Source: Candidatus Chromulinivorax destructor
Lineage (GTDB): Bacteria > Babelota > Babeliae > Babelales > Chromulinivoraceae
Assembly: GCF_003366055.1 (NCBI RefSeq)
Contig: NZ_CP025544.1
Location: forward strand, 851,278 to 915,277
Reading direction: 5' to 3'
Length of the DNA: 64,000 bases
Shown here: piece by piece, positions 55,831-63,533 of the stretch
How the letters are laid out: each line of letters starts with the position of its first letter
Numbering within the stretch: the first letter of the stretch is position 1
Program-made: the position numbers and the translations under genes
The notes under the pieces: model-generated
Told to the model about the DNA's origin: nothing
Seen by the model: the letters and a program-made list of their open reading frames with translations, nothing else
Database searches by the model: none

Positions 55831-57357
55831 TTATTTTTTAGATAGAGTATTGTTCATATGCATTCTGACTAATTCATCAGTTAATGGTTCTCGAGCATGT
55901 GAAATTTCTTCATTTGTATAGCTTTTTCCTTCTAGTGCTTGTAATTCCATGTTAGCTAAATTGTCTAATTTTACTTTTAATAATTGTTTTCTTTTTCGTT
56001 CAAAGTCTGTTTCAGTACTATTTTTTAATAGGTTTACATTTTGATGAGATTGTAACGGTTGCGAATTTTTTCTATTACATTCAATTGTATGGCTTGGCGC
56101 TATTGGAAGATCTAATTGAGACTCAGGCTTAAAAACTTTTTGCGGCGAATGTGAATTTTTATTTTGAGCCAATTTTCTATCAGCTATTTCAGACATAACA
56201 TCTATTTGGTTTATTGTATTATTATGCTTTGCAGTTAAGAAAGCAGCAAAGCTTTGCATAATTGACATAGATTTTTGATCTTCTGCTTTTTTTGCATGAG
56301 CGTGATGAATATGTTGATTAATTTCTTGTCTTGAAATTTGACTTGTCATATCGTGTAGATAACTATGTACATGATCTTTTTCTACTGGTTTGTATGCCAC
56401 GTGTGATGAGTTAGCTGCAAAAATCCATTGATACCATGATAATTTTTTTGCATTCATTTTATTTTGATTTTGTACCTGTTTTCCTATGTAGGCAGATATT
56501 TCTTCTGGTGTTTGTACAGGAGGGTGCATAATAATAAAATCTTTTGGTTCAGATTGTTTTTCTTTTGGGTTTATAACTCTAAAACCATTGAGTGTTGCAG
56601 GTGCATGTTTATCATCAAGATTTCCATAGGTAAACCCTTGAGTTTTTCCTAATTTTTTAGCAGGTGTATTGGTGATGATTTGTATCTGAGGGTTTTGTTT
56701 TCGTATTTCAGTTAAAGCTTGTGCGACAGTTCCTTGATATAAATTATGAGCTTGCGCCATTTGTGGACTATAAACAGGCTTTTCTAGTTCATTTTTATTA
56801 AAATCAATATACACAGTTGCAGTTTGACCTCGAGGTGTTTTTTTAGATATTTCAGAAATAGTGGTTTGCAATGATTTTAAATCTAGTTGAGGTTCAAGTT
56901 CATTTCTTCTAATTCTAAAATAATTGCTATGAGATGCACGTGCTTGCGCTTGAGCAAATAATACTGCATCTTCTTCATTTGTTTGGTCAAGGTGCATATG
57001 TGGTTTTTGGTTGTTATTTTGCTTTTGACCAGATAAAGCAGTATTAATATTTTTTTGTATAGAACGTGATCGTAGTTGCAAATATTCATCATTGTTGAGT
57101 TCTGATAAAGATATAGATTCAACACGATATTTTGATGGTGCTTTTGAGCCGTTGAGCATGTTGTTCATGTACTCATTTGCAGATTTAGAAATCATATTAC
57201 TCATTATATTTAAAGAAATATTGGTAACAATTTGCATAACGATTGGAATAATTTTGTCTGGCCCATAAGGTCCATTATTATTGTCAGAAGTTACAGATAG
57301 CGGCGTATAACAGATAGCTATTGCAAAAAATAGCGTTAATTGTGTGTGTTTTTTCAT
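55831..57357 (-). CDS. Exported degenerate AAA-like protein, cassette copy B
   Basis: 508 residues with a signal peptide (about 1-24). It is a diverged paralogue of the AAA+ protein at 58850: both begin MKKHT, continue with S-D-N-[ND]-N-G and K-[IL]-I-P after the signal, and share a later stretch (NYFRIRRNELE here, NYYHIHQRDFD there; PQIQIITN here, PKVRVVACSN there, which includes the sensor-1 Asn). The Walker A loop is replaced by about HLDQTNEEDAVLFAQAQA and the Walker B acids are not kept (YIDFNKN). From about 260 onward it is Gln/Asn/Lys/His-rich and helical. It cannot hydrolyse ATP in the usual way; a binding or scaffold role is inferred. Confidence 0.78.
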   Translation of the reverse strand: MKKHTQLTLFFAIAICYTPLSVTSDNNNGPYGPDKIIPIVMQIVTNISLNIMSNMISKSANEYMNNMLNGSKAPSKYRVESISLSELNNDEYLQLRSRSIQKNINTALSGQKQNNNQKPHMHLDQTNEEDAVLFAQAQARASHSNYFRIRRNELEPQLDLKSLQTTISEISKKTPRGQTATVYIDFNKNELEKPVYSPQMAQAHNLYQGTVAQALTEIRKQNPQIQIITNTPAKKLGKTQGFTYGNLDDKHAPATLNGFRVINPKEKQSEPKDFIIMHPPVQTPEEISAYIGKQVQNQNKMNAKKLSWYQWIFAANSSHVAYKPVEKDHVHSYLHDMTSQISRQEINQHIHHAHAKKAEDQKSMSIMQSFAAFLTAKHNNTINQIDVMSEIADRKLAQNKNSHSPQKVFKPESQLDLPIAPSHTIECNRKNSQPLQSHQNVNLLKNSTETDFERKRKQLLKVKLDNLANMELQALEGKSYTNEEISHAREPLTDELVRMHMNNTLSKK

Positions 57358-57565
57358 AAGTATAAGTTCTTTTTGTATGTAAGAATAAAACTATATATGG
57401 TACTTCACAGAGTACACTAATTGAGATTTTAATCAACCGCGACAATGCTTTATATTTCTATTAGGATATGTATCGCGATAGCACTGTTTTGATATATGTG
57501 ACTGCATAGATACTATGCTTAAGCCATTAAGTTATAAAATTAATGAGTTATTTTTTTAAAAAAAT

Positions 57566-57595
57566 AAAAAGCCGCTTATTTTTAAGCGGCTTTTT
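57566..57595. terminator. Terminator, cassette copy A
   Basis: Stem AAAAAGCCGCTTA (57566-57578) with TAAGCGGCTTTTT (57583-57595) and T-runs on both strands. It ends the minus-strand unit A. The following 210 bp toward 57358 hold no gene and presumably carry the promoter of the pseudo-AAA gene (a possible TTGATT with TACTCT 16 bp on, on the minus strand). Confidence 0.85.
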
Positions 57596-57648
57596 TCGTA
57601 AGATAATTACGACTTTTTAAATGACTTGTTTTTAGTATTCGTACTATA

Positions 57649-58818
57649 TTATTTATTTTGAATTTTAAAAGCGTTAAGAGCATTTTCTATTCTTTTTTTA
57701 TCTTCAAGAGAAATATTATACATATCGTCTGTTTCTTTTTTTTCTTCTTGATTATGTATGTTTAAAATTGCTTGTAATGGATCTTTTGTTTCTATGCTTT
57801 TTTCTACGAGCTTAGATTCTTCGTTTTTTAATAATGTATTGAATTTTTGTTTTTCAGAGACTATTTGGCCAGATTCAACTCTTGTCACAGTATTGTTTTT
57901 ATATCGAGCGCTATTTTGTTGTTGAAGCAGATATGCAAGCACTATTTCATCAAAATAAATAACACCTTGAATATCGCACCCATGCGCATAACATGTACAG
58001 GTAATATCACCTTGTAGTGACGGCGTTAATTCTAAAAGCTTTTTTTCTGCTAATGCTGGCTGAGAAATAAAATTATCAAAGCTCATGATATCTTCTGTTC
58101 TTGCATATTTTGACATGCTTGTCGGCCCTGATTTAATATATTCAGTTAGTTGGCGATGGGCTTTTTTACTGTTTGAATATAAACCTTTACCTTGAATCGT
58201 CGCTTGGTATTGACCAGGAAACTCAGTAGATTTTTTTATTTCAATCGATAATTCATTGGGAGTTTCAGGCGTGCCGGTGTATACTACGGCGCTGATAATT
58301 GCCAATGGATCATTCCAGCCAAAGGAATGGTCTTTGCTTTTTAAAAAATAGCAGGAATCTTTTTTATCCTGAGCTATAAAATTTGTAATCGATTGATTTT
58401 GGGGTAAGGTAAGATTATGAATTTGAGACTCAGTTGGAGAAAATTTTTGAGTTTGAACTTTATTTTGATCTTGTGATTGCACTTGAGTTTTTTCGTCAGA
58501 TTCAGCATAAGTTTCACCTCCTGACTGTACTATTTTTTGATTTTGCAACTGTTCTTTGGTAATAGTTGGGCTTTGTTCTTTCGACTCATGGATAACGATT
58601 ACCTGTTTTATTTGTCGGCTGACCTCTTGGTCAAGTTGAATGATTTTAGTTAAAAGTCCTGCAAAATATTGATCATCTTCATTGTCAGAAAATGGCATTG
58701 GCATGGTAGGTGCAAATCGCAAACTTAAAATTTTTTGTTGTGGTGTTGGCGTTGCATGTGCAGCAGCTGAATATATACATAGGACAAGAGATAGTATTTT
58801 TTTATAGAATGTAGTCAT
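57649..58818 (-). CDS. Exported Cys/His-motif protein, cassette copy A partner
   Basis: 389 residues, paralogue of the protein at 54780. Seen: signal peptide (about 1-22, ending AAAHAT); the shared FAPTMPMPFSDNEDDQYFAGLLTKII motif; a Gln/Ser/Glu/Lys-rich insertion (about 70-150) not present in the other copy; the core domain (about 165-300) with FGWNDPLAI, GKGLYSNSKKAH, TPSLQG, and CTCYAHGCDIQGVIYFDE with Cys274, Cys276, His279 and Cys281; and a charged helical tail. It starts 31 bp after the AAA+ gene stop. Conservation is confined to the core and the two motifs, which points to function there. Confidence 0.8.
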   Translation of the reverse strand: MTTFYKKILSLVLCIYSAAAHATPTPQQKILSLRFAPTMPMPFSDNEDDQYFAGLLTKIIQLDQEVSRQIKQVIVIHESKEQSPTITKEQLQNQKIVQSGGETYAESDEKTQVQSQDQNKVQTQKFSPTESQIHNLTLPQNQSITNFIAQDKKDSCYFLKSKDHSFGWNDPLAIISAVVYTGTPETPNELSIEIKKSTEFPGQYQATIQGKGLYSNSKKAHRQLTEYIKSGPTSMSKYARTEDIMSFDNFISQPALAEKKLLELTPSLQGDITCTCYAHGCDIQGVIYFDEIVLAYLLQQQNSARYKNNTVTRVESGQIVSEKQKFNTLLKNEESKLVEKSIETKDPLQAILNIHNQEEKKETDDMYNISLEDKKRIENALNAFKIQNK

Positions 58819-58849
58819 AATTTTTATTTCTTTATAATAATTATTAATT

Positions 58850-60403
58850 TTATGCTAGATCGACGTGTGCAGGAGCTTTTAGTTTTAGTTTTTCGATATT
58901 TTTTTTCTGTTCATATCTTTTTGCCATGCTGTAAATATCTGTTATTGGTTTTGCTTGAGGCCCATTATTCGGAATATCTTTTGCCGCAGCTTGCACCATG
59001 TTATGAGGCTGAACTTTTCCAAAAGGTGCTGTTATCGTAAGTTCTTTTTTTTCAGATGGATTTTTAGGATTGTAATCAATTGTTGTCAGGCTAAAAGTAC
59101 GATTTATAAGATCTACTTTATATGTAGAATCATTATTTGTAGCATGTTTTTTCATCCGTTCAATTTGCTCTAACTTATCTCGTCGAGCATCTTCAGTTAT
59201 TTCATTTAATTGTCGATATCGCAAGCCATTGGTAACTGCTACAAATTTGTTAATTTCTTTCTCTGTGGCATGAGCTACGTCCCAATTTACAACCGGAGTA
59301 TGATACCCTTGCGATTGTAAATTTGCAGCTTGTACTCGTTTATTCCATGTCGATACCCACTTACTTGGCCAAATGTATGCAGATAAAGAATGAGGAGTTA
59401 TCATTGCAATTTTATCGTCGTGTTCTTTTTTGCAAGCATCATGCATTGCGTTAGTAACTAAAAATGTATCGGTAAGAAATTTGTTGCGATTCTTTTGATT
59501 TTTTTTTGATGCCGTTTGAAACTCGGCATGTTTTGTACCTTGATTTTTAAGATGAGCCACGCATGTTGTCGTGAGAAAAACTTTTCGAGCAACATCATTA
59601 GGTGCTTGAACGTTGATAATATGTGCACGTTCATTTGCTATTGCACTATTAAATGGTTTTCCATCTTGTCCATAGTTTGAGCATGCAACAACGCGAACTT
59701 TTGGATAATTTTTTTCAAGATCCTGCAATAAACTTTTCCATGTGTTTTCGTTCATACCATGTTGAACAGATTGAATTTCGTTACCGGTTGATAATCCAAA
59801 CTGTTTTCCAAATTCTTCAAGATGCAGGGTAGAAACTGTTCCATCTTTTGTTTCATCAGCTATGCGTTGAACGTAATAGCGTAAAAAACGAGCAACAGTT
59901 GCATCTGAATAATTATCAAAATCTCTTTGATGTATATGATAGTAATTACCTTTTGTATACAATGCAATCTGCTGAGCTATTGTAGTTTTTCCGGTTCCCG
60001 GTTTGCCATACAGCAGGAGCATCTGATGCTCACCAGTTCCACTTATTTCTTCTTTGTGTAAAACTGATTGAACTGCTTCTGGAAGTGATGCAAGCGTATC
60101 GATATGCAAATCTGGGCGCAATTTTAATTGTTCATGTGTTATGGTTGCAAGCTTTGGTTTTGATGCAGTAAAATATTCCCAATAACTTTCACTGCTTTTT
60201 TTACTTCGTCTCCAGCTTTCAACAAATTCAGTCGTTATAATATGAGATACTGCTGCAATAGTGGATGCTTTTAAAAAAGTTACGATTGCAGGAATAAGTT
60301 TTGCAGGTGATCCGGCTCCATTATCATTATCTGATGCTATAGATAGAGATCCGTTCAGGATAACTATTCCAAAGATGAGTCTTAATTTTGTATGTTTTTT
60401 CAT
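58850..60403 (-). CDS. Exported AAA+ ATPase, cassette copy A
   Basis: 517 residues from ATG 60403. Seen: signal peptide (about 1-23, ending LSIAS), a mildly hydrophobic amphipathic segment (about 36-57), then a AAA+ module (about 95-300) with Walker A GKPGTGKTT (133-141), a Walker B-like LHLEEF (acids at 196-197), sensor-1 Asn243 in ACSNYG and an arginine-finger candidate Arg259 in NERAHIINV; then helical C-terminal domains. The start was chosen because the longer frame to 60544 lacks any resemblance and a signal peptide begins exactly at 60403, as in the paralogue at 57357. An ATPase with a signal peptide would need ATP outside the cytoplasm; targeting to the host is inference. First gene of unit A. 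Confidence 0.82.
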   Translation of the reverse strand: MKKHTKLRLIFGIVILNGSLSIASDNDNGAGSPAKLIPAIVTFLKASTIAAVSHIITTEFVESWRRSKKSSESYWEYFTASKPKLATITHEQLKLRPDLHIDTLASLPEAVQSVLHKEEISGTGEHQMLLLYGKPGTGKTTIAQQIALYTKGNYYHIHQRDFDNYSDATVARFLRYYVQRIADETKDGTVSTLHLEEFGKQFGLSTGNEIQSVQHGMNENTWKSLLQDLEKNYPKVRVVACSNYGQDGKPFNSAIANERAHIINVQAPNDVARKVFLTTTCVAHLKNQGTKHAEFQTASKKNQKNRNKFLTDTFLVTNAMHDACKKEHDDKIAMITPHSLSAYIWPSKWVSTWNKRVQAANLQSQGYHTPVVNWDVAHATEKEINKFVAVTNGLRYRQLNEITEDARRDKLEQIERMKKHATNNDSTYKVDLINRTFSLTTIDYNPKNPSEKKELTITAPFGKVQPHNMVQAAAKDIPNNGPQAKPITDIYSMAKRYEQKKNIEKLKLKAPAHVDLA

Positions 60404-60544
60404 AGATATAAGTTTTTCGATATATGATAATAAAATTATACAGATAAAAGACTTGGTTGAGTGAATCAAATTTTTACGAAAGAGGCTTGCGCTACGTTTT
60501 CTACAAAAATTCTGGGAATTTGCTGACCGGTGAGCCTGATACAC

Positions 60545-60760
60545 TTTTTATTTAGATAAAAAAGCGTAAAGTGGCCGCCGCCACCAATATTTCCTGAGAT
60601 GAGCACAGCGATATCGTATGATTGAAGAGTACTTTTAAATTTGGTTTACACAGCTTTAGTTGTTTATGATATATTATAAATGCATTGTATAGAATATATG
60701 TTGTAAAAACTTAATCAAGGTCGTTGGTTACTTATATTTCTATGAGAAAGGTTTTGTTTG
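60545..60760. other. Intergenic region with a GC-rich, coding-like patch
   Basis: 216 bp between divergent genes. A GC-rich patch at about 60570-60640 (GGCCGCCGCCACC and neighbours) stands out from the AT-rich surroundings. On the minus strand an open frame crosses it (reading SYDIAVLISGNIGGGGHF, then on for about 30 residues into the region upstream of 60403) without a start codon I would trust. It may be a decayed gene end. The plus-strand promoter of the next gene presumably lies in 60660-60740. Confidence 0.4.
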
Positions 60761-60761
60761 T

Positions 60762-61058
60762 ATGAAAATTTTATATATCAGTTTGCTTTTGAGTTCTTTT
60801 AGTTGTATGTATGCAGGTACTTTACCAGCAGATTTTCATTTTAAACCTGCAGGCAATAAACGTACAAGTTTTATAACTCAATATAAAGAATATGAAGAAG
60901 ACAAAGTAGAGCATCATAACGAGCTTGAAGCTTTTGAAGTAGTAAAACAAGAAGCTACGGATATTGATCAATATGACGCTCATGAATTGAGTTTATTTGA
61001 AAAATGTAAAAAACTTATTGTTGAATTCATTGCTTTTTTATCAATTAAACAAAATTAG
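60762..61058 (+). CDS. Small exported protein of unknown function
   Basis: 98 residues. Signal peptide (about 1-18, SSFSCMYAG; the Cys is not in a lipobox). The mature part is charged, with a central acidic helix (YKEYEEDKVEHHNELEAFEV) and a hydrophobic C-terminal helix (LIVEFIAFLSI). No family recognised. GAGAAAGG precedes the ATG at some distance. Divergent from the AAA+ cassette and closed by the terminator at 61105. Confidence 0.65.
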   Translation: MKILYISLLLSSFSCMYAGTLPADFHFKPAGNKRTSFITQYKEYEEDKVEHHNELEAFEVVKQEATDIDQYDAHELSLFEKCKKLIVEFIAFLSIKQN

Positions 61059-61104
61059 TCTGATTATTCCATTCAAATGGCATTGTCCGTGTTGTTTAAA
61101 AAAT

Positions 61105-61140
61105 AAAAGCTCTCAAGAATTATATTTCTTGAGAGCTTTT
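61105..61140. terminator. Bidirectional intrinsic terminator
   Basis: 15-bp perfect stem AAAAGCTCTCAAGAA (61105-61119) with TTCTTGAGAGCTTTT (61126-61140), between convergent genes. Confidence 0.85.
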
Positions 61141-61177
61141 GAATAGAATTAACAATTATTTACAGTCTATTGATAGA

Positions 61178-62524
61178 TTATGACACCTTCTTTTGTAGAT
61201 TAGGTAGCATGTATTCTACACTCTTCAGCGCTTCCTCTACCCATCCGCGATTATCACTTACTGCTTCACCAACTAAAAAAATATGTGAATGTGGATAGCG
61301 TGTTTTTACTAACTGATTCATTTTATGTTTGTATAAAGCTTTTCTCACATCTTTTTCTTGCATAAAATGGGGGATAATATCTTTTGAGTGCGGGGGTAAT
61401 AAATAATGTGTTCCTTCTTCCCAGTTAAAGCATTGTATTTTTTCTAGGCTATCTTTTAAGCTGCCAGTGGGCATATGGAAATTTTTTTCAATTTCTTGTT
61501 CAAAATATGCATGATTTTTTTCATTATTTTTACAATATGCACTGAGCATGTCAGCATCATCATTGTCGCTGCATGCTAAAAGATAAACACCCTTATCAGC
61601 ATCCATTGGAATAACATAATGGAGTGGTGAAAACACAATAGAGTGGTGTGGAATATATTGTTTTAATAATTCACGAACGGGATGTTTAAAGTGTCCATAC
61701 ACGCGTAAAAAATTTTGTGGGACAATGTATTCAATTGGTTCAAGTACTGTTTGTAGAGTAGGAGAATTTTTTAATATAGAATTGTAGGCGTTCATAGGCA
61801 GTGCAAAAATTATATTTTTTGCAGTAAAGATTTGTTCTTTTTTGTGGTCATTTAAGACAACAATTTCAAAAAGGGGATCTGATGTTTTTTGTATCATATT
61901 TACTTGAAGAGCAGTATTTTTTTGTTTTATATGGTTCATACCTATTGCATGCGTAAGCGCTTCATGGAGTTTATCCCATGATAATTTTATTGCAGTCCAA
62001 CCTTCTTTATTATCTTCCATGCCATAATAAAAAAGTACCTCGTGGGCATCTTCTTTTTGGTAATCTGTATATCCAGTTGCGTGAATAAAGTAGTTATATT
62101 TTTCAGGGCCAAGTATGCGTGTTGCAAATTTTTTAAATGTGGGAAAGTTGAATGATTCTTTTTTTTCTAAGGCTTCATGCATGTGTTGTATATATTGCTC
62201 CTGCAAATATATTGTTGTGTTCATAATAAAATTGGGATCTGCATGGTTAAAGTCTGGTGTGTAATGATATTGTACAGTAAATAATTTATGAGCAACATTG
62301 AGTTCTTGTATCAGATTATATAAAAGAGTATCTTTTCCGTGCCTGCCAACATGTGCGGCTTCTACAATTTCAGTCCCGCCAAAAAAGCTGGTGTTTGTAC
62401 GTCCGCCCATCTCTGCATTTTTTTCTAGAATTAAAAATGATGTTTTTGGATTTTGTTTTTGTAATTTGTATCCGCTATATAGCCCTGAAATACCTCCACC
62501 AACAATGATATAATCATAAATCAT
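61178..62524 (-). CDS. FAD-dependent amine oxidase-like oxidoreductase
   Basis: 448 residues from ATG 62524. Seen: an N-terminal dinucleotide-binding fold IVGGGISGLYSGY (GxGxxG type), the acid LILEKN, the GGRTNTSFFGG motif of flavin amine oxidases and phytoene desaturase relatives, and the C-terminal FAD motif HIFLVGEAVSDNRGWVEEAL. The middle part is divergent. The ATG at 62524 follows AAAAGGAAAAAAAC, a good ribosome-binding site; the frame is open further upstream but carries nothing recognisable. The substrate is unknown; polyamine oxidation is a possibility, since the window encodes polyamine import, but there is no direct evidence. Confidence 0.83.
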   Translation of the reverse strand: MIYDYIIVGGGISGLYSGYKLQKQNPKTSFLILEKNAEMGGRTNTSFFGGTEIVEAAHVGRHGKDTLLYNLIQELNVAHKLFTVQYHYTPDFNHADPNFIMNTTIYLQEQYIQHMHEALEKKESFNFPTFKKFATRILGPEKYNYFIHATGYTDYQKEDAHEVLFYYGMEDNKEGWTAIKLSWDKLHEALTHAIGMNHIKQKNTALQVNMIQKTSDPLFEIVVLNDHKKEQIFTAKNIIFALPMNAYNSILKNSPTLQTVLEPIEYIVPQNFLRVYGHFKHPVRELLKQYIPHHSIVFSPLHYVIPMDADKGVYLLACSDNDDADMLSAYCKNNEKNHAYFEQEIEKNFHMPTGSLKDSLEKIQCFNWEEGTHYLLPPHSKDIIPHFMQEKDVRKALYKHKMNQLVKTRYPHSHIFLVGEAVSDNRGWVEEALKSVEYMLPNLQKKVS

Positions 62525-62727
62525 TTGTTTTTTTCCTTTTTTTGATAATGCATTTTTTGTCAGTCTATACACGGTGTCATGAAAAAAAGCAATACATACA
62601 ATAGATATAACATGATAATTCATCAGCAAATTGGCATAAAGCTCAAAAAGATTTTGCTATTTTTGTCCAACAAATTATGTAGTTTTAGAATAAGCTCTTA
62701 CGATGAAATTGAGTTCATGAAATCTGA

Positions 62728-62752
62728 AAGCCTTTTTGTTTTTAGGCTTTTT
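62728..62752 (+). terminator. Short hairpin with T-run upstream of sufC
   Basis: Stem AAAGCCT (62728-62734) with AGGCTTT (62744-62750) followed by T. It stands 40 bp before sufC and 200 bp from the divergent gene at 62524. It could end a short upstream transcript or act as a leader attenuator; the stem is short. Confidence 0.4.
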
Positions 62753-62789
62753 AAAAGTTGTATTGTATACTTAAAAATAAAAAGGTCTT

Positions 62790-63533
62790 ATGTCTCCTAT
62801 GTTATCTTTACAAAATATGACTGTTTGTGTTGATCAAAAAGTCATATTACATCATCTCAATTTGCAAGTTTCTCCTGGTTGCTTACACGTGATTATGGGA
62901 CAAAATGGTTCGGGAAAAAGTAGTTTTGCACATATGCTCATGGGGCATCCGTTGTATGAAGTGACCGAAGGGTTAATTTTGTACCAAGGTCATAATTTAG
63001 CAGAAATATCTGTTCAAGATCGTAGTAAACGTGGAATATTTGTAGCATTTCAGCAATCAATTGCAATTCCTGGGGTCACGGTTTTTCAGTTTTTAAAAGA
63101 AATTTATGCAGCAGCAGGCAAACCGTTATTACCGGCTATTGAATTACAAGAACTTTTAGAATCTTTATTGCAGCAAGTTGCTTTAGATATATCATTTTTA
63201 CAACGAGGCTTGCATGAACATTTTTCTGGTGGCGAAAAAAAACGGCTTGAAATTGTTCAGATGCTTTTATTGCAACCTCAATTAATTGTTCTTGATGAGA
63301 TCGATTCTGGTTTAGATGTTGATGCGTTAAGAATTATTGGTTCAGTTGTTCAAAATTATCTTCAACAAAATTCTCAGGCTTCATGCATTATTATTACGCA
63401 TTATCGAAGAATCTTAGATTATTTAAAACCTGATTATGTTCACATTATGCATCAAGGTACTATCGTTCAAACTGGTGACGTACAGTTGTCGCATGACGTA
63501 GAAGAAAAAGGATATGATGTCTATTCACGATGA
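62790..63533 (+). CDS. sufC: Fe-S cluster assembly ATPase SufC
   Basis: Cytoplasmic ABC-type ATPase that works with SufB and SufD in Fe-S cluster assembly. Seen: Walker A GQNGSGKSS (37-45), a HPLYEVTEGLILYQG segment typical of SufC, the signature FSGGEKKRLEI, Walker B LIVLDEIDSGLD, and H-loop ITHYRRIL. Length 247 is typical. AAAGG stands just before the ATG at 62790 (alternative ATG 62799). It overlaps sufB by 17 bp. Confidence 0.94.
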   Translation: MSPMLSLQNMTVCVDQKVILHHLNLQVSPGCLHVIMGQNGSGKSSFAHMLMGHPLYEVTEGLILYQGHNLAEISVQDRSKRGIFVAFQQSIAIPGVTVFQFLKEIYAAAGKPLLPAIELQELLESLLQQVALDISFLQRGLHEHFSGGEKKRLEIVQMLLLQPQLIVLDEIDSGLDVDALRIIGSVVQNYLQQNSQASCIIITHYRRILDYLKPDYVHIMHQGTIVQTGDVQLSHDVEEKGYDVYSR

